This document shows positions 60,275 through 64,000 of a DNA stretch of 64,000 nucleotides, piece after piece. Positions within the stretch are counted from its first letter, which is position 1. Each line of letters begins with the position of its first letter. The notes under the pieces are model-generated. The model did no database searches, was not told where the DNA came from, and saw nothing but the letters and a program-made list of their open reading frames with translations. The position numbers and the translations under genes were made by a program. The stretch lies in the NCBI RefSeq assembly GCF_035317345.1, contig NZ_JAYKTU010000003.1. One strand, given 5' to 3'. The DNA comes from Cellvibrio fontiphilus. GTDB lineage: Bacteria; Pseudomonadota; Gammaproteobacteria; Pseudomonadales; Cellvibrionaceae.

Positions 60275-63172
60275 TTAGAAGGAGTAGTTTACGTTCATCA
60301 TGTAGGTTGGACCAAACTCACGACGTGCACTGACAATGCCTTGATCGTTTACATCTTCTTCGTCTTCATCTGTCAGGTTGGTGCCCTGCAAGGAAACACG
60401 CAACCCGTGCAAGTATTCAATATCTGACTCAGAGAAGTCGTAACTGATTTGGGCGTCGATCAACTGCACACCATTGCGGTTGGCGTTTTCAATTTTGTTA
60501 CTGCCACCGCGCTGGTAAGTAGCAAAGTCACTGCGATCAGTGCCCGCTACGCGCACTTCAAAACCACCCATTGAATAGTAAACTGTCAAGGAGTGAACTT
60601 CGTCAGATTGGCCAGGGATTGCAGAGCCGTCATCCAACTTGGCATCGATAAATGAGCTGGACGCCGCAAAACCGAAGCCGTCCAACATATCGCTTACCAG
60701 ATTCAGCGGAACGTTCGCAGTCAATTCCCAACCGTCCACATTACCTTTCAAACCGTCTTCAAAGGATGAGGAGTAACCTTGGAATTGTGCAGGTGCTACT
60801 ACAGTACCAGCGGTCAGGAACACATCGTTCGGGCCGTAGGTACCATCGGTTTGTACAGTTTTGTTGTGGAACGCCGGGATGTAGTAATTAGCGCCGCCAT
60901 TGGTTGCATCGTTAGTGAAATCGATAACGGTTTGGCCTTCACGAGTCCAGTTCACCAGATCTTTGTAGAAATAAGTCACAGAAACATAACCGTCTTCTGC
61001 AAAGTATTTTTCGTAGGCCAGATCAAAGTTGTTGGATTCCAATGGACGCAAAGTGGGAGCACCCTGGAATTTGGACCAGGGAGTATCTACTTCGTAATCG
61101 GTAGACAACAGGATATCGATGTTCTGGTCGTACTTCACAAAGCCAGAGGCTTTCATCTGGTCGATACGTGCACGGCTGATGGATTTGGATGCACCAAAAC
61201 GCACAAACTGCGATTCAGCCACTTCAGCGCTAACGTTCAAGCTGGGCAACACTTTGGTGTAGCTGGCGCCACCTTCAGCAGTACGGGAAGGATCCACAGT
61301 GAAGGTTTCATCCACCAGACCAATGTAACCAGTAGAGTTTTGGTCGGTATCAACTACTTGGACACCGGCATTACCAAACACATTGATGCCGCCAACCTCA
61401 GTGTTGAAATCGCCCTGTACATAGAGGGTTGTTACTTCTTCAGTAACAACGTAGCTATCACCCAAACGATCCGGCTCCAGAGTCGCCGCTGAAGTCTGGT
61501 AGTAGTAGCCATCTTTGTAGGGAGCCAGACCATCATAGGCGACAACCATGCCCAAACCGGCCCAGCTCAGGTCAGCCAAACCATAGCGGTATTTTTCAGG
61601 GATAACTTCGTCCACTACACCGGTGCCATTGCCATAGGGATAGGTTGGCGAGGTAGCAAAGAAACCATCGTTGATTTTGGATTTTTCACGGTCGCTGAAA
61701 TAGGCGCCCAGAGTAACGCCGGTCAGGAAGCTGGTGTCCAGCTCAGCCGCAACTTCAAACTTCACAGTGGTCAGCTCTTCGCTAAAACGACCAGAGTTGA
61801 GGAAGCCGTCCTGCGCGTTTTCGTAGTTGTAAACACCACCGCCAGCAGCTTTGGGGACGTTAGAGGCAAACACATCCGCCTCGGCCGCCAGAGAACCACC
61901 CCAACCTTGTGGGCCAGTCAGCTTGATGCTGTCGAAGTCGCTGAAGTCCATACCGGAGATACCGGTAAAGAATACGCCGCCCTGACTCATTTCAAAGGTA
62001 CGTGAACCCAGTTGAGCGTTGGTCAAGGAACCTGAACGGCCCAAACCGGCATAACTTTCACCACGGGTGTCGGTTTTGCTGGATTCGCTGTCAGCCACAT
62101 CCAAATGCACAGACCAAACATCGTTCAGTTTGTACTTGAGGTTTACACCCACAGTTTGCAGGTCGCCGAGGATTTCTTTGGGGTCAGTACGCAACACCGG
62201 GTTGGCGTTGACTTGAGTACCGGTCGCATCAAACTCACCCGCACCGGCAGTAACGCTACCTACCGAGAAGGGCTCGATAAAACCGCGGATTACGCCGTAG
62301 TCGCTGTAGTCGATATCCAGAGCATCAACCACAATGTCCAGATCATCGTTCGGACGGTATTGGAAGATTGCCGATACAGTGTCGCGTTCCAACACTGAGG
62401 AAATAGCCATGATGTCCAAACCTGAAGGCACATAACGGTCGCTGGCCTGATTTTTCTCATAGCCCCAGACGCCGTATTTGCGCTGGTTGGTGGGTGATTC
62501 AGTAGAGGCGTAAGCCATGGCCAAACCGATGGTGTCATCGGCGAACTTTTGTGAGAAGCCTACCGCGTAGCGGTTGCCGTCATCGTCAAATTCGGGGTTA
62601 TCTGAACCCTGGGACGCCATTTCATAAGAGCCGTTGAAGGTCACGGTAGGAGACACATCCAGCGGACGTGCAGTGCGCAGGTCAACTGTACCGCCGATGC
62701 CAGTGGTGGTTAATTTGGCTTCGGAGGATTTGTAAATCACCGCGCCAGACATAATTTCTGACGGATACAGGTCGTATTCAGCACCGCGGTTATCACCAAT
62801 ACCCAATAGCTCACGGCCATTCAGGGTGGTACCCACGAAGTCTTCTTTAAAACCGCGCACCGAAATACCACTTACACGGCCGCCTTTACGCTCACCGGCC
62901 AAGCCGGGCAAACGTGCCAGAGATTCTGCAATCGAAGAATCTGGCAACTTACCAATATCTTCAGCTGCCAGGGCCTCGGAAATGGAGGTGTTTTCCATTT
63001 TCATGGACTGGGCGCGCATCAAGCTCGCACGGATACCGGTCACCATCACCTCTTCTACGTCAGAGGATGCCTGATTGGTTTGCTCCTGAGCCAAAACCAC
63101 GCCCGATCCACTGGTGGCCGCTGCAACTGCTAGCGACAAAATGGCAGGCTTGAACAATGTACTGTGTTTCAT
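60275..63172 (-). CDS. TonB-dependent receptor (Xanthomonas/Caulobacter carbohydrate type)
   Basis: 965 residues from the ATG at 63172 (GAGAGA upstream); the frame is open to 63238. The signal peptide ends VVLAQEQ. The plug begins EEVMVTGIRASLMRAQSMK and contains AEDIGKLPDSSIAESLARLPG and GISVRGF, the mark of the TIGR01782 subfamily used for sugar uptake. The barrel fills the rest and ends NVNYSF. I infer it imports arabino-oligosaccharides from the surrounding GH43 enzymes, with the LacI protein as regulator. No susD gene is present, as is normal in Proteobacteria. Confidence 0.93.
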   Translation of the reverse strand: MKHSTLFKPAILSLAVAAATSGSGVVLAQEQTNQASSDVEEVMVTGIRASLMRAQSMKMENTSISEALAAEDIGKLPDSSIAESLARLPGLAGERKGGRVSGISVRGFKEDFVGTTLNGRELLGIGDNRGAEYDLYPSEIMSGAVIYKSSEAKLTTTGIGGTVDLRTARPLDVSPTVTFNGSYEMASQGSDNPEFDDDGNRYAVGFSQKFADDTIGLAMAYASTESPTNQRKYGVWGYEKNQASDRYVPSGLDIMAISSVLERDTVSAIFQYRPNDDLDIVVDALDIDYSDYGVIRGFIEPFSVGSVTAGAGEFDATGTQVNANPVLRTDPKEILGDLQTVGVNLKYKLNDVWSVHLDVADSESSKTDTRGESYAGLGRSGSLTNAQLGSRTFEMSQGGVFFTGISGMDFSDFDSIKLTGPQGWGGSLAAEADVFASNVPKAAGGGVYNYENAQDGFLNSGRFSEELTTVKFEVAAELDTSFLTGVTLGAYFSDREKSKINDGFFATSPTYPYGNGTGVVDEVIPEKYRYGLADLSWAGLGMVVAYDGLAPYKDGYYYQTSAATLEPDRLGDSYVVTEEVTTLYVQGDFNTEVGGINVFGNAGVQVVDTDQNSTGYIGLVDETFTVDPSRTAEGGASYTKVLPSLNVSAEVAESQFVRFGASKSISRARIDQMKASGFVKYDQNIDILLSTDYEVDTPWSKFQGAPTLRPLESNNFDLAYEKYFAEDGYVSVTYFYKDLVNWTREGQTVIDFTNDATNGGANYYIPAFHNKTVQTDGTYGPNDVFLTAGTVVAPAQFQGYSSSFEDGLKGNVDGWELTANVPLNLVSDMLDGFGFAASSSFIDAKLDDGSAIPGQSDEVHSLTVYYSMGGFEVRVAGTDRSDFATYQRGGSNKIENANRNGVQLIDAQISYDFSESDIEYLHGLRVSLQGTNLTDEDEEDVNDQGIVSARREFGPTYMMNVNYSF

Positions 63173-63213
63173 GTCTCTCTCCCGATGTGTTTTTATTGGC
63201 CGCAAAAATGCTT

Positions 63214-63227
63214 TGCAACCGGTTGTA
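63214..63227. promoter_or_regulatory. LacI-type operator 1 before the receptor gene
   Basis: TGCAACCGGTTGTA contains the perfect palindrome CAACCGGTTG with the central CG typical of LacI-family operators. It lies 42 bp upstream of the receptor start. Confidence 0.75.
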
Positions 63228-63337
63228 ATGTAGAACAACTGAAGCCGAAATCAAAAAAAGTTCAGTTAATTTTTAGTGTTGCTACCGAAGGTTACAATTT
63301 GAACACCAAGTAGAAAAAATCGTTGCTACCCAAAGAA

Positions 63338-63350
63338 ACAACCGGTTGCA
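63338..63350. promoter_or_regulatory. LacI-type operator 2 before the receptor gene
   Basis: ACAACCGGTTGCA, the same CAACCGGTTG core, 123 bp from operator 1, a distance that permits DNA looping. A third, weaker palindrome GTTGCAAC lies at 63429-63436. The gap 63173-63610 holds no gene. Confidence 0.75.
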
Positions 63351-63610
63351 TTAGGCGACAAAAATAACAGTGGTTGCATTAATTGGCATTTGAGAAGTGT
63401 TATTAACTGGCTGAATGAGCTCATTTTGGTTGCAACGGTGGCATTTTTTGTCGCAAACCACTGCCTGACCAGTGCAACTGACCCTGCGCCTCGATGAGGG
63501 TCCCGGAAAATAGGGAAAGCGACGAATGGGATTGAGGTGATTTGCAAATGGGGGCAAATCGGATTCAGGCAAAGCAGCGCGAATAACGCGGGACAACAGC
63601 TGACCAGCGG

Positions 63611-64000
63611 TTAACGCTGGCTGCTATTGCGCAGAATGATCTCGGTGGGCAACATCGCCGATTCCACACGCTCACCGTCAATCAGGCGCAGGAGTTTATC
63701 TACCAGCCAACGTCCGCCAAGTTCGCGATCTTGATACACAGTGGTAATCGACGGCGTGTAGTAACGTGCCAGAGAGATATCGTCATAACCCACCACGGCG
63801 ACATCACCGGGTACCGTCATACCATGTTCGTTGAGCGCGTTGATTGCCGCCATAGCGATGGCATCACTCAAACAGAACAGGCCATCAAACGTGTAGCCAC
63901 TGGCTAGCAGGCGTAGCACAGCCTGGCGATGACTGTCGCGCGCACTATCAAGCATCACCTCCAGTGCCGGCTCAGGAGCTATACCAGCCTCAGCCAGCAC
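63611..64000 (-). CDS. LacI-family transcriptional regulator (N-terminal part outside window)
   Basis: The last 130 codons of a gene that continues beyond the right edge. They contain the periplasmic-binding-protein-like effector domain: FDGLFCLSDAIAMAAINAL, VPGDVAVVGYDDISLARYY, and TPSITTVYQDRELGGRWLV, with the usual PTEIILRNSS end. The DNA-binding domain is not visible. It is probably the repressor acting on the CAACCGGTTG sites before the receptor gene. Confidence 0.9.
   Translation of the reverse strand: MLAEAGIAPEPALEVMLDSARDSHRQAVLRLLASGYTFDGLFCLSDAIAMAAINALNEHGMTVPGDVAVVGYDDISLARYYTPSITTVYQDRELGGRWLVDKLLRLIDGERVESAMLPTEIILRNSSQR

Noticed and set aside
62290..62538. Frames inside the TonB receptor gene, including antisense ones
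   Set aside because: They are shadows of a continuous 965-residue frame with clear plug and barrel features.

Overview
The window looks like a chromosomal segment of a Cellvibrio-like gammaproteobacterium that degrades plant polysaccharides. The housekeeping genes are of Pseudomonas/Cellvibrio type (mreBCD next to maf, rng and yhdP; gatCAB; rhlB; a PA4642-family gene). The right third is an arabinan-utilisation locus whose endo-arabinanase closely resembles the known Cellvibrio japonicus Arb43A. No rRNA, tRNA or CRISPR array was seen.

Layout. (1) 1-8.6 kb, leftward: yhdP (cut by the left edge), rng, maf, mreD, mreC, mreB. mreC appears to start at a rare ATT codon. (2) 9.1-14.1 kb, rightward: gatC, gatA, gatB, a PA4642-family gene, a terminator, a rhombosortase and cysZ. 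(3) 14.2-22.3 kb: a two-receiver response regulator with a degenerate GGDEF domain, an extradiol dioxygenase, an EamA permease, rhlB, a class I amidotransferase, a VIT1-family protein, and a cytochrome b561, a small membrane protein and a TetR gene arranged around two TetR-type operators.

(4) 22.3-35.9 kb is a nitrogen-scavenging island: fmdB, formamidase fmdA, a membrane-bound AraC regulator, a five-gene urea/amide ABC transporter (urtABCDE), and a very large hybrid histidine kinase whose sensor is an NCS1 (cytosine/allantoin-type) permease, followed by its LuxR-type response regulator. A 34-bp inverted repeat (12-bp arms, 10-bp centre) lies upstream of both fmdA and urtA and probably ties them into one regulon.

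(5) 35.9-41.6 kb is accessory DNA. A secreted SDR enzyme and a POTRA/beta-barrel outer-membrane protein lie between the real 3' end of the response-regulator gene and a 65-bp second copy of that 3' end, so they look like an insertion. Next come a small membrane protein, a frameshifted IS110-family transposase remnant and two genes separated by a 129-bp attC-like palindrome. These two genes look like integron cassettes without an integrase.

(6) 41.6-64 kb is the arabinan locus: five GH43 enzymes, a GH97 enzyme, aldose 1-epimerase, an amylosucrase, a PEP-CTERM protein, two overlapping tryptophan-halogenase-like flavoproteins, a large TonB-dependent receptor and the 3' part of a LacI regulator gene. 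The likely logic is that the receptor imports arabino-oligosaccharides released by secreted GH43 endo-enzymes, lipoprotein exo-enzymes trim them, and the LacI protein acts on CAACCGGTTG operators before the receptor gene. The most unusual items are the permease-kinase with its paired operators, the integrase-less cassettes, the duplicated 3' gene end, the ATT start of mreC, and the heptanucleotide tandem repeat upstream of one GH43 gene.
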